Positions 28,170-39,062 are shown, counted from the first letter of the stretch. The stretch: DNA of 64,000 bases from Pseudomonas sp. H3(2019) (GCF_007713465.1 NZ_VMSG01000013.1:1-64000); one strand, 5' to 3'. Notes: a model not told the origin generated them from the sequence alone. Program-made: numbers and translations.

Positions 28170-29282
28170 ATGAGTGGCGACTTCCTCGCTCTGGCACAGC
28201 CGGGCGTGCAACAACTTTCGCCTTACGTTCCGGGCAAACCCGTGGACGAACTGGCTCGCGAGCTGGACATCGATCCGGCAAAAATCGTCAAACTGGCGAG
28301 CAACGAAAACCCGCTGGGTGCCAGTCCCAAGGCACTGGCGGCGATTCGCGAAGAGCTGGCCGAGCTGACCCGCTATCCGGACGGCAACGGGTTTGCACTG
28401 AAAACCCTGCTGGCTGAGCAGTGCCGGGTCGAGCTCGATCAAGTGACGTTGGGCAACGGCTCCAACGACATCCTCGAGCTGGTCGCGCGTGCCTATCTGG
28501 CGCCGGGCCTCAACGCAGTGTTCAGTGAGCATGCGTTCGCGGTCTACCCGATCGTCACACAGGCTGTCGGTGCCGAAGCGCGGGTGATTCCAGCCAAAGA
28601 CTGGGGGCATGACCTGTCGGCCATGCTCGAAGCCATCGACAGCAACACCCGCGTGGTGTTCATTGCTAACCCGAACAACCCGACCGGAACCTGGTTCGGC
28701 GCCGAGGCGCTGGATGAGTTCCTGCAGGACGTGCCTGCGCATGTGCTGGTAGTGCTGGATGAGGCGTACATCGAATACGCCGAAGGCAGCAATCTGCCGG
28801 ATGGTCTGGATTTCCTCGCAGCGTACCCGAACCTGCTGGTTTCCCGGACCTTCTCCAAGGCCTACGGTCTGGCCGCGCTGCGTGTGGGTTATGGTTTGTC
28901 GACCGCGGTGGTCGCTGATGTGTTGAACCGCGTGCGTCAGCCATTCAACGTCAACAGCCTGGCCCTGGCTGCGGCCTGCGCAGCGTTGCAGGACGATGAA
29001 TACCTGGCTGAAAGCCGTCGTCTGAACGAGTCTGGCATGCAGCAGCTCGAGGCGGGCTTTCGTGAGTTGGGGCTGAGCTGGATTCCTTCCAAAGGCAACT
29101 TCATTTGCGTGGATCTGGGGCGCGTTGCGGCACCGGTTTTCCAGGGCTTGCTGCATGAAGGTGTGATTGTGCGTCCAGTGGCCAATTACGGCATGCCGAA
29201 TCACTTGCGCATCACCATCGGTCTACCGGCTGAAAACAGCCGCTTCCTCGAGGCGCTGGCCAAGGTTCTGGCCCGTGGTTGA
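28170..29282 (+). CDS. hisC: Histidinol-phosphate aminotransferase HisC
   Basis: A 370-residue class I/II PLP aminotransferase that acts in histidine synthesis and, in this supraoperon, probably also on aromatic keto acids. Motifs seen are ASNENPLG near residue 47, NPNNPTG, DEAYIEY, and the PLP lysine in SRTFSKAYGLAALRVGYG. The ATG at 28170 (MSGDFLALAQPGVQQLSPYVPGKP) is used; an in-frame TTG lies two codons earlier. Its place between pheA and tyrA marks it as the aromatic-operon paralogue (hisC2 in P. aeruginosa); another hisC in a his locus is likely. Confidence 0.94.
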   Translation: MSGDFLALAQPGVQQLSPYVPGKPVDELARELDIDPAKIVKLASNENPLGASPKALAAIREELAELTRYPDGNGFALKTLLAEQCRVELDQVTLGNGSNDILELVARAYLAPGLNAVFSEHAFAVYPIVTQAVGAEARVIPAKDWGHDLSAMLEAIDSNTRVVFIANPNNPTGTWFGAEALDEFLQDVPAHVLVVLDEAYIEYAEGSNLPDGLDFLAAYPNLLVSRTFSKAYGLAALRVGYGLSTAVVADVLNRVRQPFNVNSLALAAACAALQDDEYLAESRRLNESGMQQLEAGFRELGLSWIPSKGNFICVDLGRVAAPVFQGLLHEGVIVRPVANYGMPNHLRITIGLPAENSRFLEALAKVLARG

Positions 29283-29310
29283 TGTCATCGCCGTGCAACC
29301 TGCTGTGCCT

Positions 29311-31518
29311 ATGATCGGTCGCCTGGTGGTGGTCGGTCTGGGGCTGATCGGTGGTTCGTTCGCCAAGGGCCTGCGGGAGCGCGGGTTGTGCCGCGAAGTG
29401 GTTGGCGTTGATCTCGATCCGCAATCGCGAAAGCTGGCGGTTGAGCTGGGGGTGGTGGATCGTTGCGAAGACGACCTCGCTGTCGCCTGCCGCGGTGCGG
29501 ACGTAATTCAGTTGGCAGTGCCGATCCTCGCAATGGAAAAACTGCTGGCGCTGTTGGCTGGCATGGACCTGGGGGCGGCGATTCTGACCGATGTCGGCAG
29601 TGCCAAAGGCAATGTGGTGCGTGCCGCGACCGAAGCCTTCGGTAGCATGCCAGCGCGCTTCGTTCCGGGGCATCCGATCGCCGGTTCCGAGCAGAGCGGG
29701 GTCGAGGCTTCCAATGCTCAGCTGTTCCGTCGACACAAAGTGATTCTGACGCCGCTCGAACAAACCGATCCGGCTGCCCTGGCAGTTGTCGACCGGCTCT
29801 GGCGCGAGTTGGGTGCCTCTGTCGAGCACATGCAGGTCGAGCGTCACGATGAAGTGTTGGCGGCGACCAGCCATTTGCCGCATTTGCTGGCGTTCGGATT
29901 GGTCGATTCATTGGCCAAACGAAGTGAAAATCTGGAAATCTTCCGTTACGCTGCGGGCGGTTTCCGCGATTTCACGAGAATCGCCGGCAGTGACCCGGTC
30001 ATGTGGCACGACATCTTCCTCGCCAATCGCGAAGCTGTCCTGCGCACACTCGATACATTTCGCAGCGATCTCGACGCCTTGCGCGACGCGGTCGATGCAG
30101 GGGACGGGCACCAACTGTTGGGCGTATTTACGCGCGCCCGGGTTGCCCGCGAGCATTTCAGTAAAATCCTGGCCCGTCGGGCCTATGTGGACGCTATGAA
30201 CTCCAACGATCTGATTTTCCTGGCAAATCCTGGTGGCCGCCTGAGTGGGCGGATTCGTGTACCGGGCGACAAATCGATTTCCCACCGTTCGATCATGCTC
30301 GGCTCCCTCGCTGAAGGCGTTACCGAAGTCGAAGGTTTCCTTGAGGGTGAAGACGCCCTGGCGACCTTGCAGGCCTTCCGTGACATGGGCGTCGTGATCG
30401 AAGGTCCGCACCATGGTCGCGTGACCATTCACGGTGTTGGCCTGCATGGCTTGAAACCGGCTCCTGGCCCGATTTATCTGGGCAACTCGGGTACGTCGAT
30501 GCGTCTGCTGTCCGGCTTGCTGGCCGCGCAGGACTTCGACAGCACCTTGACGGGCGATGCGTCGCTGTCCAAGCGTCCGATGAATCGTGTGGCCAACCCG
30601 CTGCGCGAAATGGGTGCAGTGATCGAGACGGCTGCCGAAGGTCGTCCGCCGATGACCATTCGTGGTGGCAACAAGCTCAAGGGCCTGACCTACACCATGC
30701 CGATGGCCAGCGCCCAGGTTAAATCCTGCCTGTTGTTGGCGGGCCTGTACGCCGATGGCAAGACCACCGTGACCGAGCCGGCTCCGACCCGTGACCATAC
30801 CGAGCGTATGCTGCGTGGCTTCGGCTACCCGGTTACTGTCAACGGCGCTACCGCTTCGGTCGAGTCCGGCCACAAGTTGACCGCGACGCACATTGAAGTG
30901 CCGGGCGATATCTCCTCGTCGGCATTCTTCCTCGTGGCGGCGTCGATTGCTGAAGGTTCGGAGCTGGTGCTGGAGCACGTGGGTATCAACCCGACCCGTA
31001 CCGGTGTGATCGACATCCTGCGCTTGATGGGCGCCGATATCACCCTGGAAAACCAGCGTGAAGTCGGCGGCGAGCCAGTGGCTGATTTGCGTGTGCGAGC
31101 GGCTAAGCTTAAAGGTATCGAAATTCCTGAGGCGCTGGTTCCGCTGGCCATCGACGAGTTCCCGGTACTGTTCGTGGCTGCGGCCTGTGCCGAAGGTCGG
31201 ACGATTCTGCGTGGTGCGGAAGAGTTGCGGGTCAAGGAGTCGGATCGTATCCAGGTGATGGCGGACGGTTTGCTGGCGCTGGGCGTCAAGTGCGAGCCAA
31301 CTCCGGACGGCATCATCATCGACGGCAGCCAGATTGGCGGCGGCGAAGTGCATGGTCACGGCGATCACCGGATTGCCATGGCATTCAGCGTTGCGTCGTT
31401 GCGCGCCAATGCGCCGATCCGTATCCATGACTGCGCCAACGTTGCGACCTCATTCCCGAACTTCCTCGCCTTGTGCGCGCAAGTCGGTATTCGTGTTGCT
31501 CAAGAGGCTCAGTCGTGA
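29311..31518 (+). CDS. tyrA-aroA: Fused prephenate dehydrogenase / EPSP synthase (TyrA-AroA)
   Basis: A 735-residue fusion. Residues 1 to about 290 are TyrA (NAD-binding [42 protein letters not shown]), which makes 4-hydroxyphenylpyruvate or arogenate products. From about 300 to the end is AroA ([35 protein letters not shown]-like [16 protein letters not shown]), which makes EPSP in the shikimate pathway. The fusion is normal for Pseudomonas. The ATG at 29311 is used; an in-frame GTG at 29278 would add 11 residues and overlap hisC. The stop overlaps the cmk GTG. Confidence 0.95.
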   Translation: MIGRLVVVGLGLIGGSFAKGLRERGLCREVVGVDLDPQSRKLAVELGVVDRCEDDLAVACRGADVIQLAVPILAMEKLLALLAGMDLGAAILTDVGSAKGNVVRAATEAFGSMPARFVPGHPIAGSEQSGVEASNAQLFRRHKVILTPLEQTDPAALAVVDRLWRELGASVEHMQVERHDEVLAATSHLPHLLAFGLVDSLAKRSENLEIFRYAAGGFRDFTRIAGSDPVMWHDIFLANREAVLRTLDTFRSDLDALRDAVDAGDGHQLLGVFTRARVAREHFSKILARRAYVDAMNSNDLIFLANPGGRLSGRIRVPGDKSISHRSIMLGSLAEGVTEVEGFLEGEDALATLQAFRDMGVVIEGPHHGRVTIHGVGLHGLKPAPGPIYLGNSGTSMRLLSGLLAAQDFDSTLTGDASLSKRPMNRVANPLREMGAVIETAAEGRPPMTIRGGNKLKGLTYTMPMASAQVKSCLLLAGLYADGKTTVTEPAPTRDHTERMLRGFGYPVTVNGATASVESGHKLTATHIEVPGDISSSAFFLVAASIAEGSELVLEHVGINPTRTGVIDILRLMGADITLENQREVGGEPVADLRVRAAKLKGIEIPEALVPLAIDEFPVLFVAAACAEGRTILRGAEELRVKESDRIQVMADGLLALGVKCEPTPDGIIIDGSQIGGGEVHGHGDHRIAMAFSVASLRANAPIRIHDCANVATSFPNFLALCAQVGIRVAQEAQS

Positions 31519-32204
31519 CCAGCCACGCTCCGGTAATCACCATCGATGGGCCGAGTGGCTCGGGCAAGGGCACTATCGCCGGGATCCTCGCCAAGCGCCT
31601 GGGCTGGTGCTTGCTGGATTCCGGTGCGTTGTACCGTTTGCTGGCATTTGCTGCGCGCAATCATGGTGTCGACCTGACCAATGAAGAGTCGCTGAAGTTG
31701 CTGGCCGCTCACCTTGATGTGCAGTTCGTCGGAGCGACCGAAGGTCATCCGCAGCGCATCATCCTTGAAGGTGATGATGTCACTGATGACCTGCGCAATG
31801 AGCAGGTCGGTGCCTGGGCCTCGCAAGTGGCGGCGCTGCCTGCGGTGCGTGACGCCTTGCTGCAGCGGCAGCGGGCATTTCAGGAGGCGCCGGGGTTGGT
31901 GGCCGATGGTCGCGACATGGGCACCGTTGTGTTTCCCGACGCGCCGCTGAAAATTTTTCTGACCGCCAGCGCCGAGGAACGGGCGCGCCGTCGTTATTTG
32001 CAGTTGAAGGGTAAAGTCGAGGGTGTTAGTCTGTCGAGTCTGCTAGATGAGATCCGTGTGCGCGATGAGCGCGACACCCAGCGAGCGGTAGCCCCGCTCA
32101 AGCCGGCGGTCGACGCCATACAGCTGGATTCCACGGAGTTGTCCATCGAGCAGGTGCTGGAACGCATCATGAGCGAGATCGCCATTCGCGATATCGTCGG
32201 GTGA
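31515..32204 (+). CDS. cmk: Cytidylate kinase
   Basis: A 229-residue CMP/dCMP kinase. It has the P-loop [10 protein letters not shown] at residues 10-19, the CMP-binding [11 protein letters not shown], and [22 protein letters not shown] with ARRRYLQL in the lid. The GTG at 31515 overlaps the aroA stop (GTGA), so translation is coupled; an in-frame codon at 31473 is less likely. Placement directly upstream of rpsA is conserved across gammaproteobacteria. Confidence 0.96.
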   Translation: MTSHAPVITIDGPSGSGKGTIAGILAKRLGWCLLDSGALYRLLAFAARNHGVDLTNEESLKLLAAHLDVQFVGATEGHPQRIILEGDDVTDDLRNEQVGAWASQVAALPAVRDALLQRQRAFQEAPGLVADGRDMGTVVFPDAPLKIFLTASAEERARRRYLQLKGKVEGVSLSSLLDEIRVRDERDTQRAVAPLKPAVDAIQLDSTELSIEQVLERIMSEIAIRDIVG

Positions 32205-32325
32205 CCAAGAAGCACTGCAGGGGACCAGTCATAGTCCTGCGGCGTTTCTTTTATATAAACGTAACCCACATTGTCTGGGATGTGGCAGATGGGCGTATTC
32301 TTCGCCCTTATCAACAGGAATTAAA

Positions 32326-34017
32326 ATGAGCGAAAGCTTTGCGGAACTCTTTGAAGAAAGCCTAAAAACCCTGAACCTTCAGGCAGGCTCCATCATCACC
32401 GGTGTTATCGTTGATATCGATTACCAAGCTCGCTGGGTAACCGTTCACGCTGGCCTGAAGTCTGAAGCACTCATCCCGCTTGAGCAGTTCTACAACGACG
32501 CTGGCGAACTGAATATCAACGTCGGTGACGAAGTTCACGTTGCGCTGGATTCGGTTGAAGACGGCTTTGGTGAAACCAAGCTGTCCCGTGAAAAAGCCAA
32601 GCGCGCTGAATGCTGGATCGTTCTGGAAGCAGCCTTCGCAGCCGAAGAAGTGGTCAAGGGCGTTATCAACGGTAAGGTTAAAGGCGGCTTCACTGTCGAC
32701 GTTAACGGCATCCGTGCGTTCCTGCCTGGTTCTCTGGTTGACGTCCGTCCTGTGCGTGACACCACGCACCTGGAAGGCAAAGAGCTGGAATTCAAGGTCA
32801 TCAAACTCGACCAGAAACGCAACAACGTTGTCGTTTCCCGTCGTAGCGTCCTCGAAGCCGAGAACTCCGCTGAGCGTGAAGCTCTGCTGGAATCCCTGCA
32901 GGAAGGTCAACAAGTCAAAGGTATCGTCAAAAACCTCACCGATTACGGCGCATTCGTCGATCTGGGTGGCGTCGATGGCCTGCTGCACATTACCGACATG
33001 GCTTGGAAGCGTATCAAGCATCCTTCCGAAATCGTCAACGTTGGCGACGAGATCGATGTCAAGGTTCTGAAGTACGATCGCGAGCGCAATCGTGTTTCCC
33101 TGGGCCTCAAGCAGCTGGGCGAAGATCCATGGGTTGCTATCAAAGCCCGTTACCCAGAAAGCACTCGCGTTACCGCACGTGTAACCAACCTGACCGACTA
33201 CGGCTGCTTCGCTGAGCTGGAAGAAGGCGTTGAAGGTCTGGTACACGTTTCCGAAATGGACTGGACCAACAAGAACATCCACCCTTCGAAAGTCGTACAA
33301 GTCGGCGACGAAGTGGAAGTTATGGTTCTGGACATCGACGAAGAGCGTCGTCGTATCTCCCTGGGCATCAAGCAGTGCAAATCTAACCCATGGGAAGATT
33401 TCTCTGGCCAGTTCAACAAGGGCGATAAAATCTCCGGCACCATCAAGTCGATCACCGATTTCGGTATCTTCATTGGTCTGGACGGCGGCATCGACGGTCT
33501 GGTTCACCTGTCCGACATCTCCTGGAACGAAGTGGGCGAAGAAGCCGTACGTCGCTTCAAGAAGGGCGACGAGCTGGACACCGTTATCCTGTCGGTTGAC
33601 CCAGAGCGCGAGCGTATCTCCCTGGGTATCAAGCAACTGGAAAGCGATCCGTTCTCCGAGTACGTTCAAGAGAACGACAAAGGCGCAATCGTTAAAGGCA
33701 TCGTGAAAGAAGTTGACGCTAAAGGCGCCATCATCACTTTGGCTACCGATATCGAAGCTACTCTGAAAGCCTCCGAAATCAGCCGTGACCGCATCGAAGA
33801 TGCGCGCAACGTTCTGAAAGAAGGCGAAGAAGTTGAAGCCAAGATCATCAGCGTTGACCGCAAGAGCCGTGTAATCCAGCTCTCGATCAAGTCGAAAGAC
33901 GTTGAAGACGAGAAAGAAGCTATCCAGAGCCTGCGCGACAAGCCAGCTGCTTCGGATGCTCCAGTTGACACCACTCTTGGTGCTCTGCTGCGTGCACAAA
34001 TGGAAAAACAGAACTGA
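32326..34017 (+). CDS. rpsA: 30S ribosomal protein S1
   Basis: A 563-residue S1 protein that binds mRNA on the 30S subunit and is needed for initiation on most leaders. Six S1 (OB-fold) domains are seen. The first begins at [20 protein letters not shown] and later repeats at [59 protein letters not shown] and [17 protein letters not shown]. The 121-base leader after cmk, with AACAGGAA before the ATG, probably carries its own promoter and the S1 autoregulatory site. A strong terminator follows. Confidence 0.98.
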   Translation: MSESFAELFEESLKTLNLQAGSIITGVIVDIDYQARWVTVHAGLKSEALIPLEQFYNDAGELNINVGDEVHVALDSVEDGFGETKLSREKAKRAECWIVLEAAFAAEEVVKGVINGKVKGGFTVDVNGIRAFLPGSLVDVRPVRDTTHLEGKELEFKVIKLDQKRNNVVVSRRSVLEAENSAEREALLESLQEGQQVKGIVKNLTDYGAFVDLGGVDGLLHITDMAWKRIKHPSEIVNVGDEIDVKVLKYDRERNRVSLGLKQLGEDPWVAIKARYPESTRVTARVTNLTDYGCFAELEEGVEGLVHVSEMDWTNKNIHPSKVVQVGDEVEVMVLDIDEERRRISLGIKQCKSNPWEDFSGQFNKGDKISGTIKSITDFGIFIGLDGGIDGLVHLSDISWNEVGEEAVRRFKKGDELDTVILSVDPERERISLGIKQLESDPFSEYVQENDKGAIVKGIVKEVDAKGAIITLATDIEATLKASEISRDRIEDARNVLKEGEEVEAKIISVDRKSRVIQLSIKSKDVEDEKEAIQSLRDKPAASDAPVDTTLGALLRAQMEKQN

Positions 34018-34034
34018 GTTCTGTCAGGCCATAG

Positions 34035-34063
34035 AAAAAGGGCGACTTCGGTCGCCCTTTTTT
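34035..34063 (+). terminator. Rho-independent terminator after rpsA
   Basis: AAAGGGCGAC at 34037-34046 pairs perfectly with GTCGCCCTTT at 34051-34060 around a UUCG-type tetraloop, followed by a T-run. It ends the serC-rpsA supraoperon. Confidence 0.95.
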
Positions 34064-34213
34064 GTGCCTGAGATTTTAGGTTTTCGAGGTGCCGGGGGAA
34101 ACAATGCGGGGGTAAGGTGGTCTGTTGTTCAGGTGTATCAATTGTCTATTCGGAGCTAGGCTTTAGCTTGAGTCGAGCGTCGGTTGGGTGTGATGCCTGG
34201 CATAAGGAATGGA

Positions 34214-34495
34214 ATGAGCAAGCTCATAGTCACATTGGCAGTACTGGTCTTGGTGGGGTGTACAACAAGCGCCAAAACTCATGTGGTGCGTGGCGTGAGT
34301 GGTATCGAGATCGATTGTTCAGGGCTCGGATCGGGTTGGGACAAGTGTTACAAGCGAGCTGCAAGAGAGTGTGGGGCGCAGAGCTACAAGGTCATTGGCA
34401 GGTCCAGTGATGCTAAAGAGGAGGCGGAGGATTATCCATTTGGGTGGAACCCGGCCGGATACCTCACTCGCGTCATGTTGGTCATTTGCAGATGA
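34214..34495 (+). CDS. Small putative lipoprotein
   Basis: A 93-residue protein with a lipoprotein signal: MSKLIVTLAVLVLVGC, where the lipobox LVGC places the lipidated Cys at residue 16. The mature part has a GIEIDCSGLGSGWDKCYKRAARECG stretch with three cysteines and ends in a hydrophobic RVMLVICR. I recognise the general shape of small pseudomonad lipoproteins but not a named family. The ATG at 34214 follows AAGGAATGG. The surrounding bases are less GC-rich than rpsA. It lies alone between the rpsA terminator and ihfB. Confidence 0.7.
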   Translation: MSKLIVTLAVLVLVGCTTSAKTHVVRGVSGIEIDCSGLGSGWDKCYKRAARECGAQSYKVIGRSSDAKEEAEDYPFGWNPAGYLTRVMLVICR

Positions 34496-34670
34496 TGATT
34501 TGGTGAGCCTCTGTGGTGTGAAAGGGTGGAGTGCCAGCTCTCCGGGAGGCGAACTTTGCGGTGTCTGTCAGGGAATGCAGATAAGTCAATATATAGGCTG
34601 TTCAAAATCCTTCGAGCATGCTAAAACCTTTGAAGCGCTGATCTAGCTGCTTGAAAAAGAAGGGAAAAAT

Positions 34671-34967
34671 ATGACGAAGTCGGAGTTGATCGAACGAATT
34701 GTCACCCATCAAGGGCTACTCTCATCCAAGGATGTGGAGCTGGCCATCAAGACCATGCTTGAGCAAATGTCCCAGTGCCTGGCTACCGGTGATCGAATCG
34801 AAATCCGTGGCTTTGGCAGCTTCTCTTTGCACTATCGCGCGCCGCGCGTCGGTCGTAATCCAAAGACCGGTCAATCCGTCAGCCTCGACGGCAAATTCGT
34901 TCCTCATTTCAAGCCGGGCAAAGAGCTCCGGGATCGGGTGAATGAGGATGAGGAGGAGGGGCTTTGA
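34671..34967 (+). CDS. ihfB: Integration host factor subunit beta
   Basis: A 98-residue DNA-bending protein of the HU/IHF family; it forms the IHF heterodimer with IhfA. Features are [14 protein letters not shown], the [28 protein letters not shown] arm with the intercalating proline in NPKTG, and [15 protein letters not shown]. The C-terminus is acidic (NEDEEEGL). Its position between rpsA and the O-antigen locus matches himD in P. aeruginosa. A lapA-like gene follows 24 bases later. Confidence 0.97.
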   Translation: MTKSELIERIVTHQGLLSSKDVELAIKTMLEQMSQCLATGDRIEIRGFGSFSLHYRAPRVGRNPKTGQSVSLDGKFVPHFKPGKELRDRVNEDEEEGL

Positions 34968-34991
34968 CAGTCTTCATTCAGGGAGTGACTG

Positions 34992-35231
34992 ATGCGTAAC
35001 CTTAAGCGCGTACTCCTCGCTGTGGTTGTTCTTTTGCTTGTTCTGGCGATCCTCGCTTTTGTACTTGAGAACCAGCAGTCTGTTTCCTTGTCGTTCCTGG
35101 GCTTGGCCGGACCACAGTTGCCGGTCTCGGTTATCACGGTTATTGCCTTGTTGTTTGGCATGCTCATCGGTCCATTGTTGGGTTGGTTAGTCGGTCGCAC
35201 GGTCAGGAGCAGGCGCAAGCGCCTGGCCTGA
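34992..35231 (+). CDS. LapA domain (DUF1049) small membrane protein
   Basis: A 79-residue inner-membrane protein with two helices (about residues 7-25 and 43-68), the FVLENQQSVSLSFLG linker between them, and a basic C-terminal tail (RTVRSRRKRLA) that should face the cytoplasm. This is the DUF1049/LapA pattern, found next to ihfB in many gammaproteobacteria and linked in E. coli to LPS assembly control. It probably shares a transcript with ihfB. It marks the left border of the polysaccharide locus. Confidence 0.88.
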   Translation: MRNLKRVLLAVVVLLLVLAILAFVLENQQSVSLSFLGLAGPQLPVSVITVIALLFGMLIGPLLGWLVGRTVRSRRKRLA

Positions 35232-35414
35232 TTAATGCGATGGTTGAGAGTCTTTTGAGGCTTCAGTGACCTCGGTCTGCATTCGTTAGTAAATTTTTTA
35301 GCAATCAAACGCTTTGTTCCTCCTCAAGGCTTGAGATCTATTTGGAGAGCTCGGTGTTGGTTGGGTGGGGGTATTCGTCAAAGGCTACACTTGCAACAAT
35401 TGTTTGGGCCTCGT

Positions 35415-36308
35415 ATGAAAATTCTTTTATTTGGCAAAAATGGTCAGGTCGGTTGGGAGCTGCAGCGTTCTCTGTCACCTCTCGGTGAAGTGATAGCGCT
35501 CGACCGACAAAAGGTTGATGGCTTATGTGGTGATCTGGCTGATTTTGAATCGCTGAGAGCGACGATTCGCCAGGTGAGGCCGGATTTTATTGTCAACGCG
35601 GCAGCTTACACCGCAGTGGACAAGGCAGAGTCAGAACCGGAGATTGCGGATCGCATTAACGCCTCTGCGAGCCGGGTAATGGCTGAAGAGGCGTTGGCGC
35701 TGGACGCGTGGCTTGTTCACTACTCGACAGACTATGTCTTCAGCGGTGGCGGGCAAGTGCCTTGGCGGGAGGATGATGTCGTCGCGCCAGTAAATCACTA
35801 CGGAGCGAGTAAGCTGGCAGGTGAGCGGGCTATAACGAGCTCTGGCTGCAAACACCTGATCTTGCGCACGAGTTGGGTTTATGGTGCCCGTGGTAACAAT
35901 TTCGCCAAGACCATATTGCGTATGGCCAAAGATCGAGAAACTTTAAGTGTAATTGCTGATCAGATTGGTGCACCGACGGGCGCAGACCTGATTGCTGATA
36001 TCACCATGCTGGCAATTCGAAAAATCGTCGAGCATCCGGGGCTTGGTGGTATTTATCACTTGGCAGCGGACGGTGAGACCTCTTGGCACGGCTATGCTAG
36101 TCATGTTATCGACTTTGCACGTAGGAACGGTGAGGCGTTGACTGTGGTCTCCGTGAATCCGATCGATACCAGCGCTTATCCAACACCTGCGCGCCGGCCT
36201 CTGAACTCACGATTGAATACCAGAAAGCTACGTGACAATTTTTCTCTTCATCTTCCTGATTGGAAAGGCGGCGTTACCCGAATGCTCATGGAGGTTCTAA
36301 ATAAATGA
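35415..36308 (+). CDS. rmlD: dTDP-4-dehydrorhamnose reductase RmlD
   Basis: A 297-residue SDR-type reductase for the last step of dTDP-L-rhamnose synthesis. The NAD(P) motif is GKNGQVG at the N-terminus; [10 protein letters not shown] and STDYVFSG are RmlD hallmarks; the catalytic pair lies in YGASK. The ATG at 35415 gives the family start [16 protein letters not shown]. Its stop overlaps rmlA (ATGA). No rmlB (4,6-dehydratase) or rmlC (epimerase) is in the window, so this pair cannot make dTDP-rhamnose without genes located elsewhere. Confidence 0.93.
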   Translation: MKILLFGKNGQVGWELQRSLSPLGEVIALDRQKVDGLCGDLADFESLRATIRQVRPDFIVNAAAYTAVDKAESEPEIADRINASASRVMAEEALALDAWLVHYSTDYVFSGGGQVPWREDDVVAPVNHYGASKLAGERAITSSGCKHLILRTSWVYGARGNNFAKTILRMAKDRETLSVIADQIGAPTGADLIADITMLAIRKIVEHPGLGGIYHLAADGETSWHGYASHVIDFARRNGEALTVVSVNPIDTSAYPTPARRPLNSRLNTRKLRDNFSLHLPDWKGGVTRMLMEVLNK

Positions 36309-37186
36309 CCGTCATTAATCGTAAAGGCATCATCCTTGCGGGCGGCTCGGGTACGCGCTTGCATCCGTTGACTCTGGGGGTGTCGAAGCAGATGCTGCCT
36401 ATCTACGACAAGCCCATGATTTTTTATCCGTTGTCGGTACTGATGCTCGCGGGCATGCGCGAAATTTTGATTATCTCTACCCCGGAGGACTTGCCAAGCT
36501 TTCGCAAGCTGCTTGGCGATGGTAGCCAATATGGTATCCAGTTGAGCTATGCAGAGCAGCCGAGCCCGGATGGCCTTGCTCAGGCCTTTATCATTGGAGA
36601 GGCATTCATCGGCAAGGACCCTTGCTGCTTGATCCTGGGTGATAATATTTTTTACGGCCAGCATTTTTCCGACAACCTGCTCTCGGCAATGGCTAAAGAG
36701 AGCGGTGCGACGGTTTTTGGCTATCACGTCTCTGATCCCGGCCGTTTTGGTGTGGTCGAGTTTGATGAGGCGGGTCATGCCTTGAGCATCGAAGAAAAGC
36801 CGCTCAAGCCTAAGTCCAGTTACGCCATCACAGGGTTGTATTTCTATGACAATCAAGTCGTCGAGATCGCCAAGGGCATAAAACCTTCGCAGCGCGGTGA
36901 GCTGGAGATCACTGATATCAACCGCGCCTACCTCGAACAAAAGACGTTGGATGTAGAGATACTGGGTCGGGGATTCGCCTGGTTGGATACGGGTACTCAT
37001 GAGTCGTTGCTTGAGGCCAGTCACTTCGTCCATACCATTGAGCAGCGCCAGGGTCTGAAGGTCGCTTGCCTGGAGGAGATTGCTTATAATTTCGGCTGGA
37101 TCACACCGGCTGAGCTTGGCGTTCAGGCCGAGCGACTGAAGAAGACCGGTTATGGCCAGTATTTGCAAAAACTACTGGACGCATGA
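36305..37186 (+). CDS. rmlA: Glucose-1-phosphate thymidylyltransferase RmlA
   Basis: A 293-residue nucleotidyltransferase making dTDP-glucose from glucose-1-phosphate and dTTP. The signature [20 protein letters not shown] and [20 protein letters not shown] are present, as are [27 protein letters not shown] and the C-terminal [17 protein letters not shown]. It is of the usual length and intact. It overlaps rmlD by four bases. A 285-base gap follows, which probably contains the promoter for manC onward. Confidence 0.95.
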   Translation: MTVINRKGIILAGGSGTRLHPLTLGVSKQMLPIYDKPMIFYPLSVLMLAGMREILIISTPEDLPSFRKLLGDGSQYGIQLSYAEQPSPDGLAQAFIIGEAFIGKDPCCLILGDNIFYGQHFSDNLLSAMAKESGATVFGYHVSDPGRFGVVEFDEAGHALSIEEKPLKPKSSYAITGLYFYDNQVVEIAKGIKPSQRGELEITDINRAYLEQKTLDVEILGRGFAWLDTGTHESLLEASHFVHTIEQRQGLKVACLEEIAYNFGWITPAELGVQAERLKKTGYGQYLQKLLDA

Positions 37187-37471
37187 CCTGATTGGTCGAG
37201 GTTTTCCGGGGTGTGAGTTGTTCGTAAAAGTCGTTGTTAGCTGTAGAATGGGCAGGTATGCGTTTTCAGGCCTGCCGAGCTTCGAGGGCTCCGGTCGAAT
37301 AAAAAATATGCAAGACGTTAGCACGGCTGCAACGCAAGCAAATTGTTTGATGGTTTCGTAAGATTTTACCCCTCGATTTTGCATCTGAAAGAGGTGCAAA
37401 GCGACCAGAATATAAACGAGCTCCGTTTTCTGTAGTTACCTTTCAGAGAGTGAGGATTAAGGACGTTGAGT

Positions 37472-38914
37472 ATGGAACTGATTCCCGTAATTTTGTCTGG
37501 CGGTGTGGGTAGCCGGTTGTGGCCTGTTTCTCGAGAGGCCCACCCCAAACCGTTCATGGATTTGCCGGGTGGCCAGAATCTAATCCAGAAAACCTTCCTG
37601 CGAGCTTCGCAACTGGAGGGCGTTGTAGAAGTGCTTACGGTGACTAACCGTGAGCTTTTGTTCAAGACTGAAGACGAATACGGCGCTGTCAATACTGCCA
37701 AACACTCTCAAGGTTTCATTCTTGAACCTTTCGGGCGTAATACGGCTGCGGCTGTTGCGGCGGCTGCGTTGCAGTTGGAGGCCACCCATGGCCCTGATGT
37801 CCATATGCTGGTGTTGGCTGCCGACCATCTGATCAAGGATGAAAAGGCATTTGCTGCTGCAGTAGCAAATGCCGTTGCGTTAGCCGCCGAAGGCTGGCTG
37901 GTCACTTTTGGCATCCAGCCGACCTACCCTGAAACCGGCTTCGGCTACATAGAGGCGCAAAAAAATGCTCCTCTGAAAGGCGGCTTGAAAGTTGCGCGTT
38001 TCGTCGAAAAACCTGATCTTGAAACCGCTCAAGGTTACGTGAGTGCCGGCAACTACTACTGGAACTCCGGGATGTTCTGCTTCCGGGTCGGCACCGTCCT
38101 CGAAGAGCTTCGCATGCACGCTCCAGACGTAGTAGAAGCAGTCGGCAGGACTATTGAAGTATCCCGCCTCACCTCGTCTGACAAATACCGTTGCCTGGCC
38201 CTCGACGCCGATGCATTTGCAGAGGTTCCGGATATTTCCATCGACTATGCGTTGATGGAACGCTCTTCCAGGGTTGCGACCATCCCGTGTGATATCGGTT
38301 GGAGTGACATTGGCTCCTGGAACGCCGTCAGTGAACTGACAGAGCCCGATGAGAACGGTAACCGCTTTGAAGGAGAGGTGCTGTCTCATGGTTCCCGCAA
38401 CAACTACGTAAACAGTGAAGGTCGACTCACTGCACTGGTTGGGGTTGAGGACTTGCTGGTAATCGATACGCCAGACGCCGTGATGATCGCGCATAAAGAC
38501 CATGCACAAGATGTGAAACACATTGTTGGCCAACTCAAGGCCAATAGCCATACGGTACATTTGCTTCACCGGACGGTGCATCGCCCATGGGGCACTTATA
38601 CGACGCTGGAGAGCGGCGAACGCTTCAAGATCAAGCGTATCGTGGTGAAGCCAAAGGCTTCCCTGTCCCTGCAGATGCACCACCACAGAAGTGAGCACTG
38701 GATCGTCGTCAGTGGGATGGCGGTAGTGGTCAACGATCAGCAGGAGCTGATGCTGAACACTAATGAGTCCACGTTTATTCGTGCTGGCCATCAGCATCGC
38801 TTGATGAACCCGGGTGTAATCGACCTGGTTCTTATTGAAGTGCAGAGTGGGGATTATCTCGGCGAGGACGATATTGTCCGCTTCGAGGACAATTACGGTC
38901 GTGTTGATAAGTAA
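37472..38914 (+). CDS. manC: Mannose-1-phosphate guanylyltransferase / mannose-6-phosphate isomerase (ManC/WbpW/AlgA type)
   Basis: A 480-residue bifunctional type II PMI-GMP. The N-terminal pyrophosphorylase has ILSGGVGSRLWPVSREAHPKPF and makes GDP-mannose. The C-terminal cupin isomerase has RPWGTYTTLESGERFKIKRI and LSLQMHHHRSEHWIVVSG, with metal-binding histidines, converting fructose-6-phosphate to mannose-6-phosphate. The ATG at 37472 is used; a TTG lies two codons upstream. The gene is at least a second copy in most pseudomonads, where algA serves alginate. It supplies GDP-mannose to the gmd-per pathway. Confidence 0.93.
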   Translation: MELIPVILSGGVGSRLWPVSREAHPKPFMDLPGGQNLIQKTFLRASQLEGVVEVLTVTNRELLFKTEDEYGAVNTAKHSQGFILEPFGRNTAAAVAAAALQLEATHGPDVHMLVLAADHLIKDEKAFAAAVANAVALAAEGWLVTFGIQPTYPETGFGYIEAQKNAPLKGGLKVARFVEKPDLETAQGYVSAGNYYWNSGMFCFRVGTVLEELRMHAPDVVEAVGRTIEVSRLTSSDKYRCLALDADAFAEVPDISIDYALMERSSRVATIPCDIGWSDIGSWNAVSELTEPDENGNRFEGEVLSHGSRNNYVNSEGRLTALVGVEDLLVIDTPDAVMIAHKDHAQDVKHIVGQLKANSHTVHLLHRTVHRPWGTYTTLESGERFKIKRIVVKPKASLSLQMHHHRSEHWIVVSGMAVVVNDQQELMLNTNESTFIRAGHQHRLMNPGVIDLVLIEVQSGDYLGEDDIVRFEDNYGRVDK

Positions 38915-39062
38915 TAGTGCCCCGGCAGTCATAAGCCTGGCCGGTGAGTTTTAGCCGATCAGGCTTGTTTGCATTTGAGCTGATCCAATACGCTTCCATT
39001 TCGACGAGATGACAGAGCAGCTTCACTGGTCTCGTCTTCAAATATCCACGCAAGAGAGCGGT

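Noticed and set aside
32362-33999. A 545-codon minus-strand frame opposite rpsA
   Set aside because: Its repeats mirror the S1 domain repeats and it has no ribosome binding site or family likeness.
37187-37471. An ops/JUMPstart-type antitermination element before manC
   Set aside because: GGCAGGTATGCG near 37251 is only loosely similar to the GGCGGTAGNNTG consensus, so no element is called.
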